DNA from: Prunus persica
Lineage: Eukaryota; Streptophyta; Magnoliopsida; Rosales; Rosaceae
Reading direction: 5' to 3'
Assembly: GCF_000346465.2 (NCBI RefSeq)
Contig: NC_034010.1
Location: forward strand, 3,368,941-3,432,940
Length of the DNA: 64,000 bases
Part shown: piece by piece, positions 12,701-23,836 of the stretch
How the letters are laid out: each line of letters starts with the position of its first letter
How positions within the stretch are numbered: the stretch's first letter is position 1
Made by a program: the position numbers and the translations under genes
The notes under the pieces: generated by a model
The model's database searches: none
Told to the model about the DNA's origin: nothing
Seen by the model: only the letters and a program-made list of their open reading frames with translations

Positions 12701-13892
12701 CTGTCTTGGTTTCTATCACAAGTGTACCTTTTCCTGCAACTTGAATTGTCTCTCCAGTCCCCATTTTCACCTTGGAAGTTACATCCCTTCGAATATCTAT
12801 CAGTAGCCTTTCATCTCCAGTCATGTGGTTACTACAGCCACTGTCCACATACCAAGAATTGTTCAATTTCACATCTGTCACAGCATTGCATGCATAAAAC
12901 AATGTTCCAGTTTCTTCAACCTGATTGGCATAATTCACTTTCTGCACAGGTTGGTTTCCATGGCAATCTCTAACCATGTGACCAAACTTTCCACATCCTC
13001 TGCATTTTGGTTTTCCTTCAAACCAGCACTTGCCATAGTGCAGTTTTTCACAGTGCTTGCAGGGTGTTTTAGTTCCTTCATTTGATGCATTTGGTTTGGA
13101 ATTAGAGTTGGACTTGTTATTCCAATTCTTCCCATTTTCCTTCCAGTTCTTTTGAGACTTGTTACCTCCAGAAGAACTTCCATTCTTAGAGCTTTTACTC
13201 TCTATGTTTAGGCTAGTAAAAGCCTTTTCTGTGGAGTTTTCAGTGTGCCTATCCAATCTGAGCTCAAAGTTCTTGAGAGACGCAACCACTTCTTGAATTT
13301 GAAGAGTGTCAAGATTCTTTGAATGCTCAATCACAGAACATATAGAGTCATAAGATCTAGGCAAGCTAATAAGCAATTTCTGCACAACTCTTTCTCTAGG
13401 TAACTCTTCACCATAACTTTTCATTTGATTAATTAAATCAAACAGTTTAGCTACATAACCAGAGAATGACTCACTATCCTTCATACGAGTGTATTCAAAC
13501 TCTCTACGTAAGCCTTGTAGTTTCACACTTCGTACCTGTTTATCGCCTCTAAACTCCTGCTTCAGAATATCCCATGCACCTTTTGAGGTTTCCTCATTCA
13601 CTATTCTGGGAAAAATTTGGTCTGAGACTGCACCTTGGATCAGTCCAAGTGCACGAGCATCTTTCATCAAAATCTCAGCCGATGTAGACTTCTCTTCTTC
13701 AGCAGCTTTAGATCCTTCTTCCTTTCCTTTTTCCTTCATTGGATCTAAAGCATCAAAGCCATTTTCAACCAAATCCCACAGTCCATGAGATTTCAGAATG
13801 GTCTTCATTTGAATGCTCCAAAACTCATAGTTTTCTCCATTGAACACTAGTGTACGAAACTCAGAAGAGCTTGATCCTGCCATGTTAGACAT
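9784..13892 (-). pseudogene. copia gag-pol, broken by one stop codon and one frameshift
   Basis: The polyprotein runs from 13892 (probably from the ATG at about 13883) to 9784 on the minus strand. Visible in order: a UBN2-type gag; a CCHC knuckle (CRGCGKFGHMVRDC); an aspartic protease (WYVDSGCSNHM); the GAG-pre-integrase region with its His/Cys pairs; the integrase core (LRSDRGGEF, NGVVERKN); the copia reverse transcriptase with YVDD; and RNase H. Two lesions separate three open blocks. A TAG at 12326-12324 interrupts the start of integrase, in the same frame as the block that follows. A one-base loss near 11280-11300 shifts frame at the junction to the reverse transcriptase. Otherwise the frame is open, as expected for a young copy. 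Confidence 0.93.
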
Positions 13893-14012
13893 CAGACGCA
13901 GCTAGAAGGGCTTCGTGAAATTTTGAGTGAGCTCAACGTCAGCTCAGCCAAGCACCAGCTCGAATCTCACAGATTCACGCCCAATAAACAATCGAACTAG
14001 GCTCTGAGGCCA

Positions 14013-14368
14013 TGTTAGAATTCTCAGTTTGTATGTGTATTTTCAGATTAGGAAGAGGTGCTCATTCTAGAGCATTTTGCTAGAGAGAGTTAAGAGAAAA
14101 ATAGGAATGCACTGTTCTATTGAATTCAGCAAATTCTGCAGCACACATAGTGTGACTGACAGAGAGAGAAGTGTGATTCTCTCTAACAGAATTACAGCTG
14201 TCACCCTATTAGGTGATTACACATGTCATACCAAATCTAAGCTAGAGAATCCACCTAGACTATGATCTAATGGTTCTCATTACATCATTTAAATAGACTT
14301 AGCAGGAAAACAAAAAATAGAAGATGACTTCAGCTCTAGGAAATCTGCAGAAGGATTATATTTCAACA
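14013..14368 (-). repeat. 5' LTR of the copia element
   Basis: This is the 5' LTR relative to the minus-strand gag-pol, so it should hold the promoter. The primer-binding site is at 14012-14000. The sequence matches the other LTR with two mismatches. Confidence 0.95.
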
Positions 14369-14582
14369 CTTAAGCCATTCTCCATAGTAAGAAATTGGTT
14401 GCAAATGAGCTCGACAAGTTACTAGAACTCGATGAACTATATTGGCACCAACGTTCTCGTGTCAATTGGATGCAAGCTGGTGACCGTAACACTTCCTATT
14501 TTCATAAGATTGACAATCACAGAGCCAAAATTAATTCTATGGCACTGATTTTTTATGCTAATAATGTATTACAGATTTTTGA

Positions 14583-15775
14583 GCCAAAACCCTGCAACAT
14601 TAAAATGGTATAAAAGTAGTAAATCCAACTTTTACAAGGTGGTTAAGCTGGCTTTGGTGCTTTTTATCAGTTCCAGCAACCTTGTTATTTATAGAAAGTT
14701 AGATGAACTGTTTAGGAGGCTCATGTGCTTCCCTTAATTATTAATTGAGGGATTGATGTGAACTTCATTAAGATTGAACCGCATCTTAGTACAAAGAGGC
14801 AACATGCTCACCGGCTTTGCAGTTCAAATGGTATTTATTTTCATTCACTGACTTTCCACTTCCCTAACTTCTACCAGCATTTTGCTTTCCTGCTTGTTCA
14901 AGTTTGTCAAATGGCATTAATGTTGAGTAAGACTAATTGAGCCTTTTGAGTATCAAAGGACATGCTACTACTATGAAGTCACATTTTGGCATTTGGGTCA
15001 TGTCATGTTGGGGGAATAATATTTAGTGATCCTTTAGATAGTAATGACATGTTTACTAACTTGTAATCAAAACAATAAGAATGAACCGAAAGGATTGAGA
15101 GTCGGAATCAATCATTCCCACGATGAATTTCTTCCAGTACTTATTCACCTAGTTGATATATGACAGGGACATGCCAGTATCTTGTAGGAAATACAATTTT
15201 TTTTCGCTTAAGAAATAAAAGAAATTAAAAATATGCTTAAATATACAAACAAAATTTTGTAACTTATTCTGATGTCCATAGCATATATACTCAGTTTTTT
15301 TTAAAAAAAAATTACTACCATTACTCGTTTCCTTATATTGCAGGGCTTGAGATAAAGCCAATGATCTGTACCTCTTTCAACTCTTAAGCAGTAATAATGT
15401 ATGTTGATTTTCTTGAGCTACCAAACATAATGTAGACGTCTACGCGTAAAGGTTCTCTCAAATTGCTCATTAAAATTTTCATCAAATAGTGTGTGGGAAA
15501 ATAGAACAAGGAGGTGTGAATGGAATCATTCTGATTTAATTCTAGGGTTAATACCTTTTTGGTCACTGAATTTTGCACAAAAATTCAATTTGGTTACTAA
15601 GAAAAAAATTTGGCCAAATTAATCACTGGACTTCTCAAAGTTTACAATTTATAAACATTCCATTATATGTTATCAACCTATTTATATTATAACACGTGCC
15701 TCTATTAATTAGTATTATACCTTTTTTTGCGACTTATCAATAATGACACACAGTCTTGTTATAACACGTGTAGTT
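14583..15775. repeat. Second copy of the proline-rich gene upstream region
   Basis: It is homologous to 6556-7880 in direct orientation, starting at AAAACCCTGCAAC. The downstream gene is missing: the sequence joins the LINE fragment exactly where the proline-rich start codon would follow. No gene is visible. Confidence 0.75.
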
Positions 15776-18700
15776 AGATGCGGAAGATTACATAATAAAT
15801 CTTAATTGGTGATGCTTTTAGGGAAGTAGCATAGTTAGTGATACTTTAAAATCGAATTATTTCTTCAATATCTATCCAACTGGGCCCCATAATATCCTAG
15901 CTTGAGAAAGTTGAGAGACAAATTGAGGAAAAAGAGGTTGGATGCTAAAGCTTCCCAACAATATTCAGAGTCCCCAAAATCTTTCCCGAAGTGTATTTAC
16001 TCAGTTATGAATGAACAAAAACAATTACTATACACAGTCAAAAACAATTACTTCCATTAGTATTTTCCTTCCAGATGCATTAATAGATATAGCTCTTGCG
16101 GGACTTGAGATAAGGCAAGAAAAGTCCGGTTTAACAGCTGTGATAATAAGTCCATAATTCAAGTCTGCACGGTGGTTTGGTTCGCTATCATAACAAAGCT
16201 TATGCAAATTCAGTCCCATTGATGCTTATCCCTATTTATACAAGCTCTACGTCGAGAGAGTAATTGCTCACATTCCTGTACTCAAAATTGAAATCTAAAT
16301 GATAATTATATTCCTCAAATGCATCTTAGAATATAGTTGGATACATAAACCAGAAAAGAGAGAAGATAACTTCTACGATTAGAATGTAGTGAATACTTGG
16401 ATATATCTTATAAAGCAACTCCATAATCACAGATTCACCATATATCCTTGGGAGGAATTGAAGAAGATGAACAAGTTACAACACCTTCCTGCATTCATTA
16501 ACCTTCCTGCATTCATTTATTCTTAAAAGTAGCTACTCCATCACATTCGCCATTTGCAACGACGACTCCTCGATGTCAGCCGGCAATGTTTTATCTTCTT
16601 TGTTTGACCAAGTATGCTTGTCTGCCATCTGATCAAGAAAGTGGAAAATGGGAAATGGTTATGATGGCTCCTACAATATAGAAGGAAAATAAAAGAGACA
16701 AGTGGGTGTATGGACATGCAGACGACTGTCAGCAAAATGCATGTCGAACAAGGAGATGACTGGAGTATGAATCTAGTAACAGTCATGCTGCGATACAAAT
16801 GGTAAAGGTTCAGTCAACTTAAGACAAAAAATTTACTAACAAAAAACAATCTACAAAGTTGACAATCTGACATTATTAATTGATATTAAAAGCAGAGAAT
16901 GCATTTCAACTATAACAGAGAAAAAAGCAAGTTCCGGTAGTCATCTCAACAGTATTTACTTAGCCCCTTCTATCCATTAGCAAGGAAGTTCCGACCATGT
17001 ATTTGAACTTCTCCCAGCACTTATAACTAAAGCCTCCAGGATGGACAACATTGATCCAACAGAGAAGGCCAAAAGAAAGCATATGTTGAGACGAGAAATT
17101 ATGGTCTCCTATTGATCCACCTATTTGAGTAAATTCATAAAAAAGCATTGTAAATTTGTAACTAAACCAAATCAAAGGCAGGCTTTTTCCAAAGGAACTG
17201 TAATTTCAACCATACCTATGTTAGGTTACAATAACTATCAGAGGAATTCTTGAGCTCAATGTTGAGCTCCATCGTACCAAAACTCAAATTATATAACCCC
17301 CTCCATAACAATTATCGAATAATTTATAAAACTTAAGGATATGGAACAGCAGTTATTTAAGTTATATTGTACCATGTAACAGACAGGAAATCTGTTTTGA
17401 AAAGAATGAAAAAATTAGTATTTACTTTCAGATGTTATGCTTAGTTGGCACTATTTATCCGTCCTTCACTCTAATTTCAGATCTCTTTGTCGGCCTATTT
17501 TTCACTTTCGACTTTAGCATCTGTGCAGTTCAAGTAGCTGAACTATAGGATACTTTTATAGATTTGGTGCTCACAGAGGACCCTACTCTCAGGATATTCC
17601 AAACTATGCAACAAAACAAGTCAATAACAATATTGAAAGCTTTGAATGATTAAAATATTTAAAAGTCACCCAAATTGAAATAAAAAGTACTACTGCAGGA
17701 AAATGAAGGAAACAGAGATTTGACTGCAGGGAAGAATTAATGTATTTGACTGCAGGGAAGAATTAATGTATTTGACTAAAGTGAGGACTATTTGGGTTCA
17801 AATTTCAATTTAAAAGGGCATAGCATGAATTGGCATAAACTCAACTCAATGTACTATGGCCCTCATTAGTTCTATACTCTTTTCTTTTTATTTTCTAATA
17901 CCTGGTGAGCAGGAGTGCTGGCGAGCTTGAGCTTGAGGCAGTTTTTGAAACAAAGGAGGCTAAGAGTGATATTGATAGCTGGAAGAACTGCATAGAAACC
18001 CAAATCCCCGTACTTGCATTGTTAGAAAATCAGTTCTCCTGAATCCAACTTTCAATACAGATCATTTTTAAAATGAATCGCAGAGAAATGATGTTCTCCA
18101 TTGCAATTTCCAGATTCTGATTCAAGAAAAGCAAAAGCTGCAATAAGGCAAACTCTTAAAAATTCCAGCTATTTCAAGACCATGTCTCTGGAAACTGCCT
18201 ATAAAATTAAAATCAAACACAAAATTGTGTCTAGATCCATTATTTTTAATACATATGCCACCAAAGTTATTCCTTCAAACTATTGGGAAAAATCCAGAGA
18301 ATATATTACTTGTCCAACAATCGATCCACATATCATTACAATTGTAATGGCGAAACACTTTCAAAGCAGAAAATTATGGGTCTTTCTTAAGATTCCAAAT
18401 TCTTGATGCCCAAACCTTTATATATGCCTACTTGGCGTCACACTCATAAGTCATTGTGTATTCTACTCGTGGTCATCAGACCATAATCACATCCCTCACT
18501 TTTACCAGCATCAATGATCAGAACACAATTGTGGACAAAATCAACTGAAAAGAGTAAGAGCATTCAAGTAAAATCTTCCTTGTCGGGAACAAAACAACAA
18601 TACATTGATAGTTCTTTTAAAAAAAAAATGAGAATTACTCTTGATAGTTGGTCATTACCAATTTATAATCCAAAATAAATAGCGATCCGAATTCTTATCG

Positions 18701-19112
18701 TACTACTTCTAATGGTAGCTACTTCTAATGATTCAGGATATGAGTGATCAACAATGCATCAATAAAAGTAGAAACACACTAAAGAGTTTAATAAACAGTC
18801 GAAACACGTATAACATGACAAAACAAAACTTGTATACATATATCCCCTGCTTGCAAAAAACATTTTCCAATCTTAGTGAAAGCACTAATGTTTCACGTTG
18901 AAAAACAAAAACAGCTACAGAAACACAAATTAAAGAATACCAAAATGTTAGTATTGATCCAATTTCCAGCTTGACTATTGATGATTAAATATTTACACTT
19001 CCGGAGCCAGCTGAATAATAGTTTAGAAAATAAAAAGTAAAAAGTCATATATGTTCAGAAGGAGCTCCATTTAAGTAAGACTAGTAAGGTTTAGCATAAA
19101 ATACCCAAATAG
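15776..19112. other. Intergenic, no recognised gene
   Basis: Only short ORFs without recognisable domains are present (for example 16028-16219 minus and 18101-18406 plus). Near 17715-17770 a roughly 27-bp unit containing GACTGCAGGGAAGAATTAAT is repeated twice in tandem. The last few hundred bases are the 3' flank of the phosphatase gene. An untranslated or very divergent gene cannot be excluded. Confidence 0.4.
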
Positions 19113-20366
19113 TTAAGCCTTCACTTCCACTTGTTTTGGTCCATGCTCTTGAGGCAAAAATCCAGGCCCTGGCCTCCTCTCACTTTCCACAGAAGATCCA
19201 TACTTCTTCTTCTCGTACAATGGATTTGAGGTCAAGATCCTCATACCTGAATTCCCATTGATCTCCAAAACTTCAGGCAACCCATTAATACACCCCTTCG
19301 ACATACCAACATCAATCCGAATTGCTCTCTCTTCGCAAACGCCATTAATCCCAAACTCTTGAATGGTATGACCCATAATCATCTTCTTAGCGCCAGGAAT
19401 TGTCGATAAAACATGTTCAAGAGCTGAACAATCACACTTCTCCGCAAATTCATGCGAAAAATTCCTCAACCAAACCACGGCATTCCTTCCACGACAATAC
19501 TCGGGTGCAAATCTGTCCTTCAATCCATGAACCCAATCCCTCACCTCCGCATTGATCTTCTCCAGGCCATAAGAAACGTGTGCGGCCAAAAGCCCGCCAT
19601 GGACGAAAACCGAATCTCCAACAACCAATACAGTCAAGTTCTTGGCCAGGAACCGGGACGAAATGGGACCATTTGGCCTCAATGCTGCAACTCTAGCCCT
19701 AAACCCATCTACAAACTCTTCCTTGACATTCTCAAACCCTAGAGGGACCCCATCAAAGGGATCTTTGGGCTCTTCCAAGCCTTTACAAAGTGATTTCATT
19801 CGGTTCCCAATGCAATACCAATCGGCCCAACCCCTAAACTCATCCAAGCCCTTGTGAGTCGCAAACCTGAAATCTCCTTCGACGTTCATGATCTCGTGGT
19901 TCCCGTGCATTGTAATCACCGTGCCGCCGCATCTCGCAGCTTCTCGTCTCAATTTCTCGAGATAATAAAGGATTTTGAGCTCGTCGCCGCCACGGTCAAA
20001 CACGTCGCCGATCTGGACCAAGGTGGACGACCCTCCGACCCATTTACCCGACTCCGGGTCGATCAATTTAGCGAGTCTCAGCGATTCCTTGGTCTTCTCC
20101 AAGTCGCCGTGGAGATCGCCTATGGCAATCAAGCGGTCCTGCGGGGGATAATAGGTCTGCAGAGGTGGGGGCGACGGAAGAGGATCGTCGCCGGGGTTGC
20201 GGTGGTGAGGGAGGGCATTTTGGTCATTTTGAGGCAAGAGGAAGAGGCCGCCACTGACGGAAAAGTCGACGAAGGTATCGACGAAGGAGGAGAGGAGATT
20301 GGGAACGTCTTTGCATGCGCTTGAGGAGGAAGACTCCTTAGCTGGTGGCGCGCGGTCGTCTTCCAT
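19113..20366 (-). CDS. SLP2: Shewanella-like protein phosphatase 2 homologue (calcineurin-like metallophosphatase)
   Basis: Single exon, 417 residues from the ATG at 20366. An upstream in-frame start at 20408 would add 14 residues, but the MEDD start fits a short soluble N-terminus better. The dimetal phosphatase motifs are in order: GDLHGD (about 83-88), GDVFDRGG (about 120), GNHE (about 155), then VHGG and GHT. These are the metal-binding and catalytic residues of PPP-type enzymes in the Shewanella-like branch. The middle segment between GNHE and VHGG (WADWYCIGNRMKSLCKG) resembles plant SLP2 rather than the chloroplast SLP1, and there is no obvious transit peptide. In Arabidopsis SLP2 acts on phosphotyrosine and is placed in the mitochondrial intermembrane space with MIA40; transfer of that role is inference. 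Confidence 0.88.
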   Translation of the reverse strand: MEDDRAPPAKESSSSSACKDVPNLLSSFVDTFVDFSVSGGLFLLPQNDQNALPHHRNPGDDPLPSPPPLQTYYPPQDRLIAIGDLHGDLEKTKESLRLAKLIDPESGKWVGGSSTLVQIGDVFDRGGDELKILYYLEKLRREAARCGGTVITMHGNHEIMNVEGDFRFATHKGLDEFRGWADWYCIGNRMKSLCKGLEEPKDPFDGVPLGFENVKEEFVDGFRARVAALRPNGPISSRFLAKNLTVLVVGDSVFVHGGLLAAHVSYGLEKINAEVRDWVHGLKDRFAPEYCRGRNAVVWLRNFSHEFAEKCDCSALEHVLSTIPGAKKMIMGHTIQEFGINGVCEERAIRIDVGMSKGCINGLPEVLEINGNSGMRILTSNPLYEKKKYGSSVESERRPGPGFLPQEHGPKQVEVKA

Positions 20367-21627
20367 TTTTTCCGCGAGCAGTCTTTTCTTTACCGAGTCC
20401 AAGTGCAAGATTGGTTTTTATGGTGTATGAAAATGTTTGTGTGAAACTATGAATACTTGTCCCAAAGCTATTGAAATTGCCTACGAACTTCTAGGTAACT
20501 TTCCACTTGTATAAAAGAAGAAATTTAGAACAATGTTGACTTAGACTATTAAAAATCATCACATATGCAGTGAACAATTACAAATCATCAATATGTGCTA
20601 ATGTGAATTTGGCTAATTGTTCAATGCAATGTGTTTGAGGAAAAGAAGAGGTTGCTACCATTCCTCAATTCAGACCTAATAAATTGAATATGTAATAATA
20701 CCGTGCTTCCTAAGAAATATAGGGTTATTTTGTTCAACTATCCAACTCTGAGCCCAAAGAGGATGTGTTGTGTATACTCTATTTTAATTATTTAGGCCCA
20801 ATTAAGTTTAATTATCCAATTTCATGAAAGAAGTAAACATAATAATGACCACCAACGTAGTTAGGTCGAGTCCTAAATCTAGTTCTAACACACCAAATAA
20901 AATAAAAAATGTATATATTTTTGTTTAATAATGAAAAATATAGGATGAGAGTGGTGTGCCTCCTAGGTCTTGTTTGGTTCACATAAAGCAATTGGTGAGA
21001 AATCAATTTTTATGTCTTTTTTTTTTTCTCGATAGATTATAAATGGAATATTAATCAGAAAATTTTATTTATCATGTTTGGTTTGTGCAAAAATTGGAAT
21101 CAAATTTTGTTTATCTTTCCAATTATACCCCTACATTAGAAATATGCAAAATACTTCTTACAATGAATAGAAAAAATGGAAAATAAATCAAACCCAGAAC
21201 TCAAATTTTATTCTTATAATAAATATTTTGATGCTCCAATGGAGGAAAAAAGAAGAAGAAAAATAAACATGAATAATGTTGAGTGATTAATGGATATATA
21301 ATAATACGGTTAAAATAGACCGTCACATCTTTTGTTTGTTGAGAAATCAAATGATGCCTAACTTTGGGTTCTTTTTCTTCAAATTGAAGTCATTGGTCAT
21401 AAAAACATGTGTAATGAATGCTTGCGTTGGTTTCCCATATAGGGAAAAATGAAACTCAAAGTAGATGGAGGTGTCTTTGTTTCCCATGAGCTATGATAAC
21501 CTTTTCCACTTGCTAACATTGACAAGTAAATAATTTCTCATTCCCATACCCATTTTTCTTCAAACCAATCACCTCCGAAGTGCCACAACTCAGTTTTCTT
21601 TTGATCCATCTGGTGTAAAGCTTCGAG
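20367..21627. other. Intergenic, no recognised gene
   Basis: The segment beside the phosphatase gene should hold its promoter; no clear core element was identified. The rest is AT-rich. Around 21413-21515 there is a block with TGGTTTCCCAT and GGAGGTGTC that is repeated in diverged form at about 22672-22775, on the far side of the protease pseudogene. Confidence 0.45.
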
Positions 21628-22680
21628 AGAAGTTAGAATGTGTGTGTGTGTGATCAAACATGGTTACGTGAAGACCGAGTGAAAGCATCGTAGCTGAAAA
21701 GCCGTCCAAAAAGAAAACAAAACTAAGGAAGCTGATTACCAAATTAATTAAAATATTAAAATATTTATTTAAGATACGAAATAATAAAGCTAACGTCATT
21801 CCTATTTTGAAATTCTGTTATCGGTTGTCATCTGGGAGAGACTTGCACATCCCGGGAGAGGGAGAGGGAGAGAGAAATGGCGGCAAATTTTGTGGCAAAG
21901 CTTCTTATTGCCGCCGCGGTACTGCTGCCGTTGGTGGTTCTCTGCAGCTTTTCCACCACTCTAACTCTGGAGAGAGCTTTTCCAACAAACCAGAGAGTGG
22001 AACTGAGTCAACTCAGAGCTTGAGACCGAGTCCGGAATGGAAGGATGTTGCAGCAGTCCTCTGGTGGTGGCGGTGTCGTCAATTTCCCCATTGGAGGGAC
22101 CTTCGATCCATACATAGTTGGGTATAATTTCTGCCAAATTCAGTAATTAATCAGTCAATTTCTTAAATTTTTTTTGCTTGCAAATGTGCAAATGTCACAT
22201 GACATGTTTTGCTAAAATATATACATATAAATTGTTAGTTAGCCCACGTCTTGGTTTTGAATGAGCCATGATTAAACAATATAATATTTATTCATGATAT
22301 GACATAGTGGAGACAAACAACCTTCTAATTCATTGACTCAAAACCAATAATAGGTCAATTTCTTCTTAGAGATATATTTTTTTACACACAAGCAACCATG
22401 ATATCATGGAATTTTGAACCTGAGACTTTTTACACACAAGCAACCAAGATATCATGAAATTTTGAACCTGAAACCTCTAATCTGCAAGACAAAGGACCTT
22501 TTGCACTGGGCTAGACTCCATTGACGATTTTAGAGAGTAATCTTAAAGGGACATAATCGTATCATTACTTTCTAACATTTTTTCATTTTTTATTATTTTA
22601 TTTTTTGGATTTTGGATTTTCTTCAATTTTACTTATATTTGACATGGGTTTCAAACTTTCAGATGATTTAATGCAATGTT
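21628..22680 (+). pseudogene. Truncated aspartyl protease copy: promoter, exon 1 and part of intron 1
   Basis: Direct-orientation duplicate of about 29072-30030. Exon 1 is 21877-22121 with the same phase and donor position as the working gene but two codons shorter. Codon 49 (22021-22023) is TGA where the working gene has AGA. Homology continues through much of intron 1 and stops near 22680, so exons 2-10, including both catalytic aspartates, are absent. The promoter copy lacks the TATATAAA segment and most of the GA repeat found before 29386. This cannot encode a protease. Confidence 0.88.
22376..22510. repeat. Tandem duplication with SINE-like tail, inside the pseudogene intron
   Basis: A unit of about 55 bp containing ACACACAAGCAACCA and GAATTTTGAACCTGA is present twice in tandem. 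The following stretch, read on the minus strand, has a weak tRNA-like B box (GGTTCAAAATT). It is not present in the intron of the working gene, so it was gained after duplication or lost from the other copy. A SINE remnant is possible but weakly supported. Confidence 0.3.
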
Positions 22681-22969
22681 GCCTTGGTTTCCCATGAGAA
22701 TGAAAATTGAAACCCAATGCGGAAGGAGGTGTCCCTTGGTTTCCCATGAGCCATGAAACTCTTTCCAAGAGTGAATTTACTACAAGATTTACAAGTACAC
22801 TTTTGCAAGCACAAAAACACCAGAGAGTTGATTCAAACACGCGCACATAAAACTGAGAAATGAATGAACATGATCCTCATGTATCAAACAGCACTTATAT
22901 AACGGTAGCAAAAAGATTTACATAACTTCCACTTCAGTCTGTCCTCTGCCATCCAACAAACACTCAAGT
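22681..22969. other. Flank of the gag ORF
   Basis: It contains the second copy of the TTTCCCATGAG-type block shared with about 21413-21515, followed on the minus strand by the sequence downstream of the gag stop codon. No LTR end or pol sequence is recognisable. A TTATATAA stretch near 22895 could be promoter-like but has no clear gene attached. Confidence 0.35.
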
Positions 22970-23836
22970 CTACCCCCGAGTGCAATCTTTAGCCAAATGC
23001 CCCGGCTGCTTGCATTTGAAACAACAGTGGGCCTTCGGTTTTGGACAATCCCTACACAAATGTCCGACCTCACTACAGTTGTAACACTCACTTGTTCTTG
23101 TCTGTTGAGCATGCATAGCTGCTCGGCCTTCTTTTTGATTCCCCGTTCTCTGCCTCTTTCCAGTTCCACCTGATGCACACATACATTGAGCTGACGCCTT
23201 CCCTTTTCCTCTGTAATCTCTTTGTCTGTTTTGGTGTTGTATGTACAGCTCAATAGTCTTCTCAACTGCGATGGCGCAGTCTACCACTTCAGTCAAGGTT
23301 TGGAGTCTCAAGTTAACCACTGAGCTTCTAATGTCATCAACCAATCCCAACTCAAACTTTCGTGCTTTCTGCACCTCAGTCATTGGTTGTGCGAAACGAA
23401 GCAACCTCGAAAATTTAGCCTCATAGTCACCCACAGACATAGAGCCCTGCTCAAGACTCAAGAAAGAAGCCTCCAGCCTATCTTTCCCAGGAAAATACTT
23501 GGCATAGAAAACCGTCTTGAACCCTTCCCAGTCCATCAGTGATACGTCTTCAGCTCTCTTAACTTCAGCCCACCAATATCGAGCTTTACCTTGCAAGAGA
23601 AAAACAGCCAACTCTTTCTTTTCAACCTCAGAGCACTCCATTATTTCGAACAAGGTCTCTATATTACCAAACCACTCATCAGCTTTCATGTAGCTCCTAG
23701 TTCCATAAAAAGGTTTTGCACCCAGTTCTCTCAGTTCCCTGACCAACTCAACAAGTCTGGATGAGTCGGCATGTCCCGTAATAGTTGGTAAAATAGGTTC
23801 AGGTTCCATATCTGGTATACCGGAAAATCTCAACAA
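22970..23836 (-). CDS. Ty3/gypsy-type gag protein, stand-alone open reading frame
   Basis: 288 codons, open throughout. The middle holds the retrotransposon-gag capsid domain (ARYWWAEV near 100, then FKTVFYAKYFP and the LSLEQGSMSVGDYEAKFSRL block). The C-terminus has two zinc knuckles, CYNCSEVGHLCRDC and CFKCKQPGHLAKDC, both of the CX2CX4HX4C form that binds nucleic acid. The frame closes nine bases or so after the second knuckle, and no protease, reverse transcriptase or integrase follows on the minus strand. It is either the remaining 5' part of a gypsy element or a gag-only derivative. Upstream (23837-24350) is leader-like sequence with no PBS that I could recognise. Confidence 0.75.
   Translation of the reverse strand: MLRFSGIPDMEPEPILPTITGHADSSRLVELVRELRELGAKPFYGTRSYMKADEWFGNIETLFEIMECSEVEKKELAVFLLQGKARYWWAEVKRAEDVSLMDWEGFKTVFYAKYFPGKDRLEASFLSLEQGSMSVGDYEAKFSRLLRFAQPMTEVQKARKFELGLVDDIRSSVVNLRLQTLTEVVDCAIAVEKTIELYIQHQNRQRDYRGKGKASAQCMCASGGTGKRQRTGNQKEGRAAMHAQQTRTSECYNCSEVGHLCRDCPKPKAHCCFKCKQPGHLAKDCTRG

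Larger units (their letters stand above)
9441..14368 (-). mobile_element. Ty1/copia LTR retrotransposon, complete structure
   Basis: Two 356-bp LTRs (9441-9796 and 14013-14368) begin TGTTAGAATT and end TTTCAACA as read on the plus strand. I count two mismatches between them. The target site duplication is CTTAA (9436-9440 and 14369-14373). On the minus strand, the primer-binding site directly abuts the 5' LTR (reverse of 14000-14012, TGGCCTCAGAGCC, similar to the initiator-Met tRNA site with two changes). A polypurine tract precedes the 3' LTR (reverse of 9797-9808). The element is about 4.9 kb, with gag-protease-integrase-RT-RNaseH order as in Ty1/copia. Confidence 0.96.
8590..14582 (+). mobile_element. 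LINE (L1-type) fragment, decayed, split by a copia element
   Basis: Two pieces, 8590-9440 and 14369-14582, read on the plus strand across several frames. The first piece has the endonuclease/exonuclease/phosphatase fold of plant LINE ORF2: a start-like block with FLTETR, then GPWMCCGDFNE at about 8970-9000 and FTWTNN later. The second has the linker before reverse transcriptase (ELYWHQRSRVNWMQAGDRNT, about 14430-14490). Stops and frameshifts break it, and the reverse transcriptase is absent because the sequence switches at 14583 to a copy of the proline-rich gene upstream region. The copia element inserted between the pieces with a CTTAA duplication. Confidence 0.8.
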
